Positions 1-10,717 of a stretch of 64,000 nt of DNA are shown here, piece by piece (positions within the stretch are counted from its first letter, which is position 1; each line of letters starts with the position of its first letter). The stretch is taken from positions 9,856,586 to 9,920,585 of the forward strand of contig NC_019860.2 in assembly GCF_002234675.1 (NCBI RefSeq), written 5' to 3'. The position numbers and the translations under genes were made by a program. The notes under the pieces were generated by a model. It ran no database searches. It worked only from the letters and a program-made list of their open reading frames with translations, and had not been told where the DNA came from. The stretch is from Oryzias latipes. Lineage: Eukaryota > Chordata > Actinopteri > Beloniformes > Adrianichthyidae.

Positions 1-360
1 AAGGCTTGAGATTGGGGCAGGAGGGGCAGTTTTACCTGCTTTCTGCGTCACTTTGCATTCATGAAATAACACTTAGTTTTTAACCTCTTTTGAAAAATGT
101 GTATGTCATCTTTTGTCATTTTTCTGGTATTTTTTAAAATTCATAACACAAAAATTTGTTTCTTTAAATTTGTATTATTGTCTCATTTGTTCTGTTTAAG
201 TTTGTAAAAATGGGTATTTGTTTATTTTAGTAACATCTGCCTACAAAAATGTTTCGATTTTGCATCTGCATCCAAATTTATCTCTTTTTTTTCCCCACTT
301 TGCAGAATTATTGCACGTGGCTTTAGGTTAAAATTCTCTCCTTTTCACCATAATGATGCT
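1..360 (+). repeat. partial duplicate of the downstream gene's promoter and intron 1
   Basis: Bases 1-60 closely match 590-650, just upstream of the TATA box of the tectorin-like gene. Bases 60-350 then match about 1575-1990 inside intron 1 of the same gene, with shared landmarks such as CATGAAAT, a run reading TCTCATTTGTTCTGTTTAAG, and GTGGCTTTAGGT. The copy therefore fuses promoter to intron and lacks the exons 1-2 segment. It is probably the remains of a tandem duplication. No coding exon was seen in it. Confidence 0.7.
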
Positions 361-754
361 AAAAAATAGAATCAATTTGAAGAAGTACTTTATAAAATTG
401 AGACACATCAAAGTGAAATCTTATGTTCCTGAATCCTTAAGGAAAAACATGTTTTATTTTCTAAAGCAATATATTTTCTGACAATTAAAAAAATCAATTT
501 TAAGTGAAATTTTCACACATTTGTTTTTATTTTGAAATCCAAATGTTTGCAAAACAAAATGATTACAAAGTTGAAGATGGGGTGGACCAAAGGCTTGAGA
601 TTGGGGGCCAGGAGGGGCCGTTTGACCTGCTCTCTGCGTCACTTTGCATTCTCGTGTAATTCTAAAGAGATGCTGCATACCGCGTGGCCCTTTCCGTGCC
701 AAACAGTGAAGGAGGGCCCAGATTACATCAGCGTTTCGGGGTGTGAGCAGCGCA

Positions 755-760
755 TATAAA
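755..760 (+). promoter_or_regulatory. TATA box of the tectorin-like gene
   Basis: TATAAA sits in a GC-rich context about 130 bases before the start codon at 890, and about 25-30 bases upstream of a plausible transcription start near 785. A TATA promoter suggests tissue-restricted expression, which would fit a secreted specialised matrix protein. Confidence 0.65.
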
Positions 761-889
761 GAACGCCGCGGATACAGCAAGCTGACAGGTCAGGAGCTGC
801 TCCATCATCTCTGGGAGGTTGCTTCTGCACATGCGCATTACGCTCCTTTACAAACTTTGCAAAAAACGCTGTTTTTCCCCGGCAGCATC

Positions 890-3800
890 ATGCTCTTCCT
901 CCTGCTGGCAGGTAATGATCCTCGTCGTCATCATCATCATCATCCTCCTCGCGCAGGTGCATGACCCGTTTTCTGTCTTGTCCTCGTGCTGCAGTCGTTT
1001 GCACTCAGGTGGATCTTCACCGGTCAGAGATGGTCACAGGGAAAGGAGAGGTGGACCTCAGCGCATGCGCCATCACGTACTTGGGACAGGAATACTCGAA
1101 GACGAAGGTGCGTGAGGAACAAACCTAAAAAGAAAAAAGAAAAGGCCAAAGGGGTAAAAAAAAAACTTTAGATTAGAAGAAATATGACAAAAAAGCTCAA
1201 ATTCAAAAACTTTAAAGCTAAATAAATTTTGGCTATGAAACATTTTACTTCAAACTAACATTTAGCTAAATATTTGCAATTATTTATAGGTGGAGCTATT
1301 ATTCATTTTTTTTAATTGAATAAGCTAACAAATATTTTTAGACTGAATTTAAGGAAAATGTATATTTTCATGTTTACAATATAGTTCTTACCAGTTTATC
1401 GTACTGCCATAGCAAAACCGTAAACTGTAATTTTAACTTTAATTTTGGGAGAGAAAGGAAATCAATACATTAAATGAGTTAACTAACAAAACATTTTTGG
1501 GTTAGCAATAAGATAAAACAAAAAAAGTTCACCAGATTTTAAACTATGAACTTTTATTTTTGTTTGTCACTTTCATGAAATGACACCTAATTTTTAACTT
1601 GTAAAACTGTTTTTAACTTGAAAAATGTTTTCTTGGGAAAATTGTTCATATTTTTCAGGGATTTTTGAATTAAAAATAGTCAAAATATTACAAATATTAA
1701 TAACAGTAAACTTTTTTATGTATAGCACCTTTCAAATTAAAAATCACAAAGTGCTTCACAGTAAAACAAAAAATGTTTTTTCCCTTTAATTGGTATTATT
1801 TTCTCATTTGTTTTGTTTAAGTAGTGCATTTAGTTTTAGATAATGGGCAAATATTTATTTTAACATTAATCTGTCCCTAAAAATGCTTAAATTTTGTGTC
1901 TACATCCAAAATGATCACATTTTGATTTTTTTTTCCACTGCTCAGCAATTGCAGAATTTTTCCAGGTGGCTTTAGGTCAGGATCCTTTTTTTATCCAAAT
2001 GTTTTAGAAATCAACAATAACTGTTTTATTTTATTTTTTTCTGGTTTTGTTTATGGATGATGAAATTCACTTTAGTTTTATTCTAAGGATACACTCAGCC
2101 TTTCGTTAACAGTTTGTGAACAATTTTATTTCAAAGATGTGTTGACTTTTTCTCTTTTTTCTTCCAGGTGTCCATCGTGAACTCGTCCTTAAGTCTTTGC
2201 TCCCCTGGAGAAAATCCAGACTGCTTATTGCTGGTGGACCTTCAGGTTGACAGAGTGTTTCTGGAAGTCGTGCACGAAGCAACAAACCCCGGGTCGCGCA
2301 TCCATCAATCCCTTCCAAGCATCCAATCATCGTCTCCCTGCCGGCTTGACGCCGTTGTGCAAGATCAATCAAACAACACTCAAGTGTGTTTTCCTATTCT
2401 TTTTTTTTTTTCCTAAACTCAATCTGTCTCATGTCTCAATCTATCAAACATGTTTTTCTGTTTCTCTTTTCAGTTGTTTGCTTCAATCTACAACTTCGGA
2501 AAGCAGACGGTTCTGGAAGTCAACGTGACCAGTTTCTTCACCGCGGCTAACATCGTCAGTAAATAAATAAATGAAATAAATCAAATAATAAATAAAAGAA
2601 ATGGTTTATTTTTATTTTTATTCCGTTAAGTTTGGCAACTGCACACTGATGTGAAAACGGACTGGCTTGCTTGTTTGACTAGCTGCCATTCATGTTTAAA
2701 TCTGCTTCAATATGGAAGTTAAGGGGTTGCTACATGGATCTCATCGTTGTTACTTTGCTAAAAGATTTTTATTTTTATTTTTCAAATTTTGTTTAAATGC
2801 AAGCAAATTAATGGATTAACTATGAGGTTAGTGCAGTCTGTCGAGCTGCCCCAGGTTGACTGTTCTGTCAACTCCAGGATCTTGTCCTTGTGGTCACTGG
2901 AAACCCCGTGAAACAGCTGTCATTCCCAAAAGCCCGCCTGGACGGACATTTGATCCTGGACATCAGCGGCTGCAGATACTCAAGTGAGTGCAAAGAAGTC
3001 CTCAAACGCCCGAGATCGCGATGACTTCTCTTTGTGACGTCACATGTCACACTCTCCAGATGAGATCATTTACCCCGGAAAGTCGGCGCAGAACGACCCC
3101 ACCTCCTGTCTCAACGTGACCTGCAGTGCCTCGGCAGATTTGTCCATTTCCACTAAATGTGGCTCTGCAGAGGTCTGCCAGTTAGGAACTGGGTAAATAA
3201 CCATTGTGTTTGGTTTCAAGGAAAAAAATGCAAACATTTGAGATCCCAATTTCTCCCGACTTTGGATGAGTAGCTTCTGCTCGTCTCCATCAGGTGCGTC
3301 CCTCGTCCCGACGTCTGCTCTGTCACCGCCTCCACCGTCATCGACTTCAACGGCCGACTCCACCCGGTCTCTGACCGCTGCGCGTACACCCTGATGGAGC
3401 CCCGGGGAGACTCCGCCTTCCACCTTCTGGCGGGCTTCCGGGAGCGGCGCCGCAGAGACGTGACGTTCCTGGACCACCTGATCCTGCGGTTGCCCAATGC
3501 GACGATGTTCCTGGGTCAAGGAGGGGAAGTCAGAGTGAGTGATGGAGCCCAAAACACTTAAGCAGGAGTAAAGACGGTGGTCTGAAATCTGCTGCGATTG
3601 CAGGTGAGTGGCCAGGTCTTGCAGCTGAACGAGACGGCTCAGGTGGTTCAGGGGGTGGAGCTCCGGAAGGATCGGACCGGAGTCACCGCCAGGATGCCAT
3701 CTTCCAATGTAACCATCTACTTTGATGGCACCACCGCTCATGTTGCAGGTTCGCGTCGACTTTTGAGCTGCCACATTATCCAAAATTCTGGCTAAAACGG

Positions 3801-6800
3801 ATTTCCTGTTGTGTCTGGTTGTACTTTCAGGAACTCCCACAGGTGTGGCGGGTCTGTGCGGCGATCCCAGTGATCCCAGTCAAACCATCACCCTGAGCGA
3901 GGCCAAGTCAGCGACCTACAGCGAGCTCGGGTACAAATCTGCGTCCCCACCCGCCTGTTTGACTGTGTGACATTACCCTTCATTCCCCCGTCTGTCCCCC
4001 CTCTCCCCTCAGATGTGAGGTTCAGCCGGCAGACCACGTGAACAAGACGATGGACTGCAACAGCACAGCGGAGCAGTAAGCACGCATCGCTACAACCAAA
4101 CAGGCCGTCAATGGCGCCTGGCGATGGTCTCTCATCATTTTTCCTCCTGGAGCAGCTGTAAGGTCGTTGAGCACTCGGCCTTCGCCTCCTGCCGGCCCCA
4201 CGCCGACCCACAACCCTACCTAAGTGCCTGCACAGACACTTTGTGCAACTACCCGGTGGCGGACGGGCTGAGGTGCCAGTTCCTCAAGGCGTACGCCACG
4301 ACTTGCAACCTCCGGACAGGAAACAAGCTCCAATGGAGAGAGACAGTCGGCTGCAGTAAGATCCAATGTTCCCTTTTTGTTTTTTCACAAGTCTTTCCTA
4401 AAGCATGAGGAAAAAATGCTGATAGAATGAACTAAAACCGCAAAAGAGAATAATTATAATTGTGTTAAGAGGACTGTAACAATACTAGTCTTTTTGTTGA
4501 CATATTTGAATTTTAAAAGCTAATTTACTTGTTTTTTTAAATAAAGAGAAAAAGAAATTGCTGTATGGCAAATAGAAAATAAAAACCAGGGATTCTAATA
4601 CATACTTATTGAATCAAGAATTTTTCAAAAACATGATAAAGGTAAAAACTGTAATGGCAAATAACTCAACAATTCGTTAAACAACATAATAAAGTAAAAT
4701 AAAATGCTACAAAAGGTTATACGCCTAACTAAATTGACAATTAAAATATTACTTTTTATGTTAGATAGAACTAAAAGACTCAAACAGCACTAAAATGTGC
4801 TTTAAAACCTGCTAAACCAAAAGCTACATTTTTGATAAACAACAGGAAAAAAATATAAATGTTTTTTTTTTTAGTAGCTGTCATACTTGAGTTCTACTGT
4901 AAATGTTAGATGAATGCTAAAAACAAAAAAATGCTAAAATAGAACTAAAAAATCCATATATGTCTAAATTAAAGATGTTGGAATATTTTTAAAAGGTAGA
5001 AAAATAATAAAAGATACAAAAGATTACTTTATATAAAAGCATAAAATGCCAAATGTTGCCCAATTCTTCTAATTCTTTAACACTGGTAAAACATTTAAAG
5101 CTATAATAGGGAAAGCTAAATGCTAAAAAGCCTAAAACTTTGGAACAAGAGAAAGGAGGTCTAGAATTTTTTAAACTTATAGCAATGCTAAAATGCTAGA
5201 AACATTCATAATAATAAAAAATGCTAAAAAAAAAATACTAGAGAAATCAAAAAATGCTAAATGACGGCTAAATACTAAATTAGCTATAACTGTAAAAGCA
5301 GAAGTAAAATCTATCTAAACAAATTCTATTACATGCACGGTAAAGTCCTTTAGTATAAATTCTGTAAAGAAAAGAAAAAAAGAATTTAAATGAAGGGACG
5401 TGCAACTCATCTAGGGTGTGCCTCGGCAAACCCCCTCATTGTTGGGATAGGCTCCAGCAACGCTGCACCGAACAAAACATGAATATTGATGATGTATGGA
5501 TAAGAAAAATGACTGAAATATTTTAAAATCAAAGTCATTTTTAGAAATAATAGGTCATTGGAGGTCACAAAATGACCAGAACTGAACCTTCTCTGCAGCT
5601 GTGGATGTCTCCGCCTCCTGCCTGGATCAGTACTGCAGCCCACACGAGTTTTGCGGGGAAAGGAATGGCGATATCAGCTGCATTTGCCGAGCTAACTTCG
5701 CCTACAAGCACAGATCAGAAAACACTTTAGGTAAAGAAGAAAGTCTTTGGTTTGCGAAGGGAAATTTCCTGGATGCCGTTGTGGTCAGAAGCTGTAGGAC
5801 ATCCGTCTGGTCTCCATGTCGTGTTCAGGTGACCCGGCGGTGTGCACCCAGAGCTCCGCCTCCTTGTCTCTGGCTATCTGCCTGCTGGAGGACAAAGGAC
5901 TCGACCACACCTCCCTGCACCTGATGGACCAGAGGTGCCGAGGCCGTGTGAACAGCCAGAGCCACATGGTGACCTTTGGCTTCTCACTCAATAGCACCTG
6001 CGGGACACAAGCCACGGTGAGTCCCGAGCTGGTCTTAAGTCCAAAATCGGTTCACGTTTCTTTCTAAACACACCCTGGTTGACAGATGAATGGCAGTCAA
6101 GTCCTCTACACGAACACCGTCATGACAAGCAACAGGTCTCAGAGCGTCATCTTCCGCCACAACGCAGCGGCCATCAACTTCTCCTGCTCCTTCCTGAAGC
6201 CATCGAGCAGGACTTTGGCCTTCAAGGTCAAACAGAGGTGGGTAGACAGGGAAAGTCCTGCTGCGCATCAACTCTGCGTCGTCTGACGCGTCGCTTGGTG
6301 CTCCACAGCTCCATCGTGCAGCGCATTGTGACCGGGATCTGGAACTACACTCTGAGAATGAACGCCTACATAGACGGCAGCCACACCACCCTGGTGGAGC
6401 CCACCTCAGTGGTGGAGCTGAACCAGAGGATCTGGATGGAGCTGTCCACCGAGGGGCTGGACGACCAGTCCATGGCCGTGGTGATCAACTCCTGCTGGGC
6501 CACCAACCAGCCGTTGGGCAACGACACCATGAGATACGACCTCATCATCAATGGGTGAGCGCGATGGGGAAAATAATGAGCGTTGGCTCTGGGGATTTGA
6601 TCCTGACAGCGTCACGTGACCCGCAGATGCCCCAATCCTCAAGACGGGACAGTGAGGATGGACAGCAACGGAGCGGGAACGTCCAACTACTTCTCCTTCA
6701 ACATGTTCGAGTTTGCCGGCAACAGTGGGGAAAACGAGGAGATCTACCTGCACTGCAAACTGGAGATGTGCCTCAAACAAGGAGGCTCCTGCCTCCAGGT

Positions 6801-7779
6801 GAGAGCGGGTTAAGCTAGGTACACACCGGGCATGTGATGCTAAACGCGGTAAATGCGGGTTCTTGAACGCAGATATAGCCCATGGTGGTCACACTCTTCC
6901 CACTGGACAAGCAGGGAGGGGCTTCTTCCTCTTCTTCATTTTCTTTTCCACCGTTTATTAGCGCATGTCCGCCACCTACAGGTGGAAGATGCTTAGTGCA
7001 AAATGTCAATGCCGGGCAAATCTGGTGAATCTCGCCCCAGGCTTTTTCTTTCACAGCTCTATTCCGATGTATGAAAAGACTTGTCATAGAGTTCTGGCCA
7101 GGCGCAAACCGCATATATTCATTTCTTCTTTATAATAAATTTTTAAATGGTTGGTACTTCCGTGAATTAAAAGGGACGCCATCCATACGTCACTAGCAAA
7201 TCCCCAATTGGTCAAAAATTCGACCTGCTCGAAACGGGCATTCTCATAGACTTTTGGTCGATTGAACGTTGCCGAGAGCGATGTGAACGTAGCTTTACTG
7301 ATCCACCAAATAAAGCAGAAAACACAATTTTTCATGTCTTTACCCAATTAAATGTAACTTTAAGAAAACTCTAGAATCAGCAGGAAAATGTTTTTGAATC
7401 CAAAATGTACATCTTTTTGTTAAAAAAAGGAAGATTATTTAAAGATATAAAGTTAAAAAATCTGAGTTAAATAAAAAGTTAAGGAAGAAAACTGAAGCTG
7501 AAACCTGTTCGCCTCAGGATCAGAAACTGGAAAGTGACCCCACGTTGTTACACCTACATACAGCAACCTGCCAATCCCAAGGTCTTTCAAGGACTAGCTT
7601 AGCGTCCTACAAAGACCAAAAGATGCCGAACCTGAAGCAGAAAGTGCCACGGCGAACCGAGATCCATTGAAAACTGATGTTTTGAATCATTCCTGCAGAA
7701 CTGCAGAGGCAGCAGGAGGCGCAGATCGCTGTTTGGAAGGACCAATCCAGCTTTCATCTCCATGATCTGGAAACGCTAA
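890..7779 (+). CDS. alpha-tectorin-like secreted vWFD/EGF/ZP-domain glycoprotein (17 exons, complete)
   Basis: Coding exons: 890-911, 995-1107, 2168-2383, 2474-2554, 2878-2983, 3060-3192, 3294-3534, 3604-3748, 3831-3930, 4013-4075, 4156-4355, 5599-5730, 5829-6016, 6086-6237, 6309-6554, 6627-6798, 7699-7779. They join in frame to about 796 residues. The product starts with a hydrophobic signal peptide (MLFLLLAVVC). A vWFD domain follows, beginning near VTASTVIDFNGRLHPV and ending with the GLCGDPSD motif. Next come a C8-type cysteine block, an EGF-like module (CLDQYCSPHEFCGERNG) and a ZP domain in the last five exons. The final exon has a furin-type site, RRRR at residues 776-779, and then only 17 residues with no membrane anchor, so the product is probably released. 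ZP proteins polymerise in extracellular matrices. The exon 3 donor is the least certain: 2383 is preferred, and CAG|GT near 2245 is an alternative. The N-terminal 250 residues are not a domain I recognise. Confidence 0.8.
4356..5598. other. AT-rich intron 11 of the tectorin-like gene
   Basis: This 1.2 kb intron is strongly AT-rich and littered with degenerate short runs such as ATGCTAAA in both orders, so it looks like decayed simple sequence. I see no gene in it. Confidence 0.6.
6820..7370. repeat. probable DNA-transposon remnant in the last intron
   Basis: The segment begins with GGTACACACCGGGCATGTG, which resembles the CACACCGGG-type termini seen at 13077. It has higher GC than the flanking intron and no coding frame that fits the gene. 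A clear right terminus was not found, so assignment is tentative. Confidence 0.3.
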
Positions 7780-7939
7780 GTGAGTTTTAAACCCCAGAAT
7801 AATCCCCAAACCAAAACCTTTCTGCAGCATATTTCTGTTTTTTTACTGACTCTTTGTTTTCTCTCCTTTAGGAGATAAAGATGCTGAAGTCTTCTAAATG
7901 AGCGACTGTCTGCACATCTTATTTTATTTTTAGGTTTTT

Positions 7940-7945
7940 AATAAA
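7940..7945 (+). terminator. polyadenylation signal of the tectorin-like gene
   Basis: AATAAA lies about 160 bases after the stop codon. A possible intron in the 3' UTR (donor after the stop at 7779, acceptor near 7871) would bring it closer in the mature RNA. Confidence 0.55.
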
Positions 7946-8079
7946 GAACTAGAAGAAACTTTGAAGTAAAATAGAAGCACGACCTAAACACTGAAGAGGG
8001 GAATTCAAAGGGTCTGTTCTTATTGCACTACTGCCTAATGATTACTTTAGGTTTTTTTTGTTTTGTTTTTTTCAAAATA

Positions 8080-8161
8080 AAATGTAAAAAAAGTGCTTAA
8101 CCAGTGAAAAAAAATGTTTATACACATTTTTTTTGACTGGTTAAGCACTTTTTTTACATTT
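8080..8161. repeat. near-perfect 38-bp inverted repeat (hairpin)
   Basis: Arms 8080-8117 and 8124-8161 pair with a single mismatch and a 6-base loop (TTATAC). The arm contains AAAAAAAGTGCTTAACCAGT. It lies about 135 bases downstream of the polyadenylation signal of the tectorin-like gene. It could be a small palindromic insertion or a long-stem RNA hairpin; sequence alone cannot decide. Confidence 0.8.
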
Positions 8162-9240
8162 CTTTGGTGAGAAATTCAAACTAATGGAGTTCTACAGTGA
8201 AATGTGCTGTCATCTGTCTGTTATCCTGACTAAATAAAACAATGGTTACTTAATTTATTAATACTTTGTGTTTGGTTTTCTACATTTTTTTTACGTTTTT
8301 TTGCCATTTCTGATTCTTTTATTGTGAAAAAGAAGTCAATTGCTGCAGTTGGATTCACATTTTAGGCACACAATGGATATTACATCCTAAACAGGTTAGG
8401 TAAAATAGTAATTCGTTCAAGAAAAAAATAAAACGGGGATATTTTTTATTTAAAAAAAAACTTTGTCCAAAAAGAACGTTGAAAAATAATAAGGCTGAAG
8501 ATAAAATTGGACAAATGTTGGTTTATTAATAAGTGATTTTTGTCACATAGCAAAATGTGGCCAGGTTTTTTAATATTTTAAAGCTCAATTGGGAGTAAAA
8601 CTTTTATTTTTTACAGTACACAAATACTAAAATGAATTTCAAATGTTTACTCCTCTGGATTTCTGATATTTCTTGTTAAAGACATGAAACAAAAAAAAGC
8701 TTTCACACTAAATGTTCACACTTTATATTGTTATTTTTTAACGAGTTGAAAAGGAATTTACCGGGAGTATCGGAACTTATCGATGTGCTTGCCAATCACA
8801 TCAGTGGTTTTTAATGACGTAGAAATTACACAGAGCATAAATTTCATTCTATATTTAACATTAAGGGTTTAAAAAGGTTTTTAGATTTTTAATTTTTGGT
8901 TTAAAAAAATAAACAGTACTAGTTATGAGACATAATTACGATACTCCTTGTAAAAAATCTTTGTAGATGTAGGATATTAGTTTTAGATATTTTTCACATA
9001 GTTTTGACCTTATCTTTGCTTTGTTTTTGGATTTATACGTTTTATATCACCTCTACGTGTTTGATCTTTGTTGTAAAGCATTACAAACGATACATTTTTG
9101 TGATTTTTGCCATGGGGAAAAAAAAACGACAAACTAAAAATTCAATAACTGAATAACCCTAAAAAAACAAACTGGTTTGTACATGAATAAATAAATATAA
9201 TAAATACAGTTTTAAAGATAAGTTAAGAGAACAAATATAT
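8162..9240. other. AT-rich intergenic DNA without recognisable genes
   Basis: I read this stretch on both strands and found only AT-rich sequence with homopolymer runs and a short (TA)n tract near 9238-9254. No protein family, RNA gene or clear transposon terminus was recognised. Confidence 0.5.
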
Positions 9241-9257
9241 ACATATATATATATCAA

Positions 9258-10040
9258 GGTCCCAGTACCAAAGATCGCACAGGCAAGGAAGCCCAACAAT
9301 TTCAGACCTGTGGCTGTGACGTCACACCTATTGAAGTCCCTAGAGAGGCTAATCCTGAATCACCTCCAGCCCCTAGTGAGCCCAGTGCTTGACCCCTCTC
9401 TCGATGTGTAGAGACAACACTATACACATCTGACTTCCACCATGACTCAAACAGCTGCCGTATCCAGAAGTTCTCCGATGACACAGCCATCGTTGGATGC
9501 GTGTCAGAAGGAAACCATCTGGAATACAAGAAGGTGATCAAAGACTTTGTGGACAGGTGTGAATTCAATCACCTTCACATCAATGCCACCAAAACAAAGG
9601 AGATAGTGGTTGACTTCCGCAAAAAGGCTTCTCAGTCTCCTCCAGTGGTCATTCAGGGACTGCACATCAAGAGGGTGGATGTGTACAAGTACCTGGGTGT
9701 TCACATCAACAATAAACTGGACTGGTCAGACAACACAAGGGTCCTGCACAAGAGTCAGAGTTGCCTCCACCTTCTGAGGAGACTGAGGTCCTTTGGTGTG
9801 TGTAGGCTACCACTCAAGACCTTCGATGAAACTGTTGTTGCATCAGCAACTTTCTATGCTGTGGTCTGCTGGTGTGGAGGAATTACTGACAGGGACAAAA
9901 ATAAGCTGGACAAGCTGGTGAAGAGAGCTAGTTCTGTCCTGGGCTGTCCCCTGGACTCAGTGGACTCTGTAGGTGAGAGGAGGATGCTGACCAAGCTGTC
10001 CAGCATCCGGAACAACCCCTCACCCTCTGTCTGTGTACAT
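9258..10040 (+). mobile_element. 5'-truncated, internally deleted non-LTR LINE (L2/CR1-like reverse transcriptase)
   Basis: The first 150 bases encode a fragment resembling the RT region with FRPVAVTSHLLKSLERL. It is then joined by deletion to the RT core motif FSDDTAIVGC and the 3' RT part, with NHLHINATKTKEIVVDF, VDVYKYLGVHINNKLDW and a stretch ending SIRNNPSPS. A stop lies in the first fragment and the catalytic region is incomplete, so the copy is dead. The right end runs into a short (TA)n tract. Family assignment within the Jockey/CR1/L2 group is inferred from memory of fish elements. Confidence 0.75.
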
Positions 10041-10089
10041 ATATATATATATATGTAGCAGCGTTCAGCCGCCAGGGGGCAGCACGAAA

Positions 10090-10310
10090 TCACTGTTTAA
10101 GTTGAAGTAAAGGACCGGAGTGATGGTGAAGAGGAGGAGGAGGAGGAGGAAGAGGAGGCGATCAGGGAGCTGTCGACTTGTTTGGACTCTTAAGGCTCAA
10201 CTCCGACGGTCTGTTTTGGGGAACTCTACACATGAACCGAACTACCGTAAATCGTTTGCGGCTGACGCAAAGCCGAGCTCGACCCTGACATGAGCGCAGA
10301 CGAATGTAAG
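10090..10310 (+). promoter_or_regulatory. shroom2: probable 5' UTR exon of shroom2 with an upstream ATG
   Basis: A GC-richer segment with GAGGAG repeats ends in a perfect donor (AAG|GTAAGT at 10311). It can splice to the acceptor TTTATCGCAG ending at 10676, which opens the first coding exon. An ATG at 10290 would start a 37-codon upstream frame crossing that splice and ending at 10769, overlapping the main start at 10718 in another frame. The exon's 5' edge is not visible. Confidence 0.5.
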
Positions 10311-10717
10311 GTAAGTTTATAGCCTTGAAATTAAATAAAAATCCAATTAGTTTGTTTTTTAATTGTTCACACATCATTAGCTTCAGCTGCCGTGACAACA
10401 TTCATACGTTTGACGTTTCTAAAACTTTATTGACGCCAAATTAGATTAACAAACAATAAAAATAATAATAAACTTTTTTTTTCTTAAAGCGACAGAAACG
10501 TGGTTAGTTTTGCTTTATCACGATCATTTATTTTAAATATAAATGTTAATATTTACTTAAACGCGAACTTTATTTGGTCTTAAGTTTGGTGGCATTAATA
10601 AAAAGCAGAAAACTGTAAAAAAAAAATAAAAGTTCAAATCAAGCCAGAGGTAACCATTTCTCTCTGTTTATCGCAGCCCGGCTTGCTCTTGATGGAGCCT
10701 CCTGAGCCCCAGGCATC

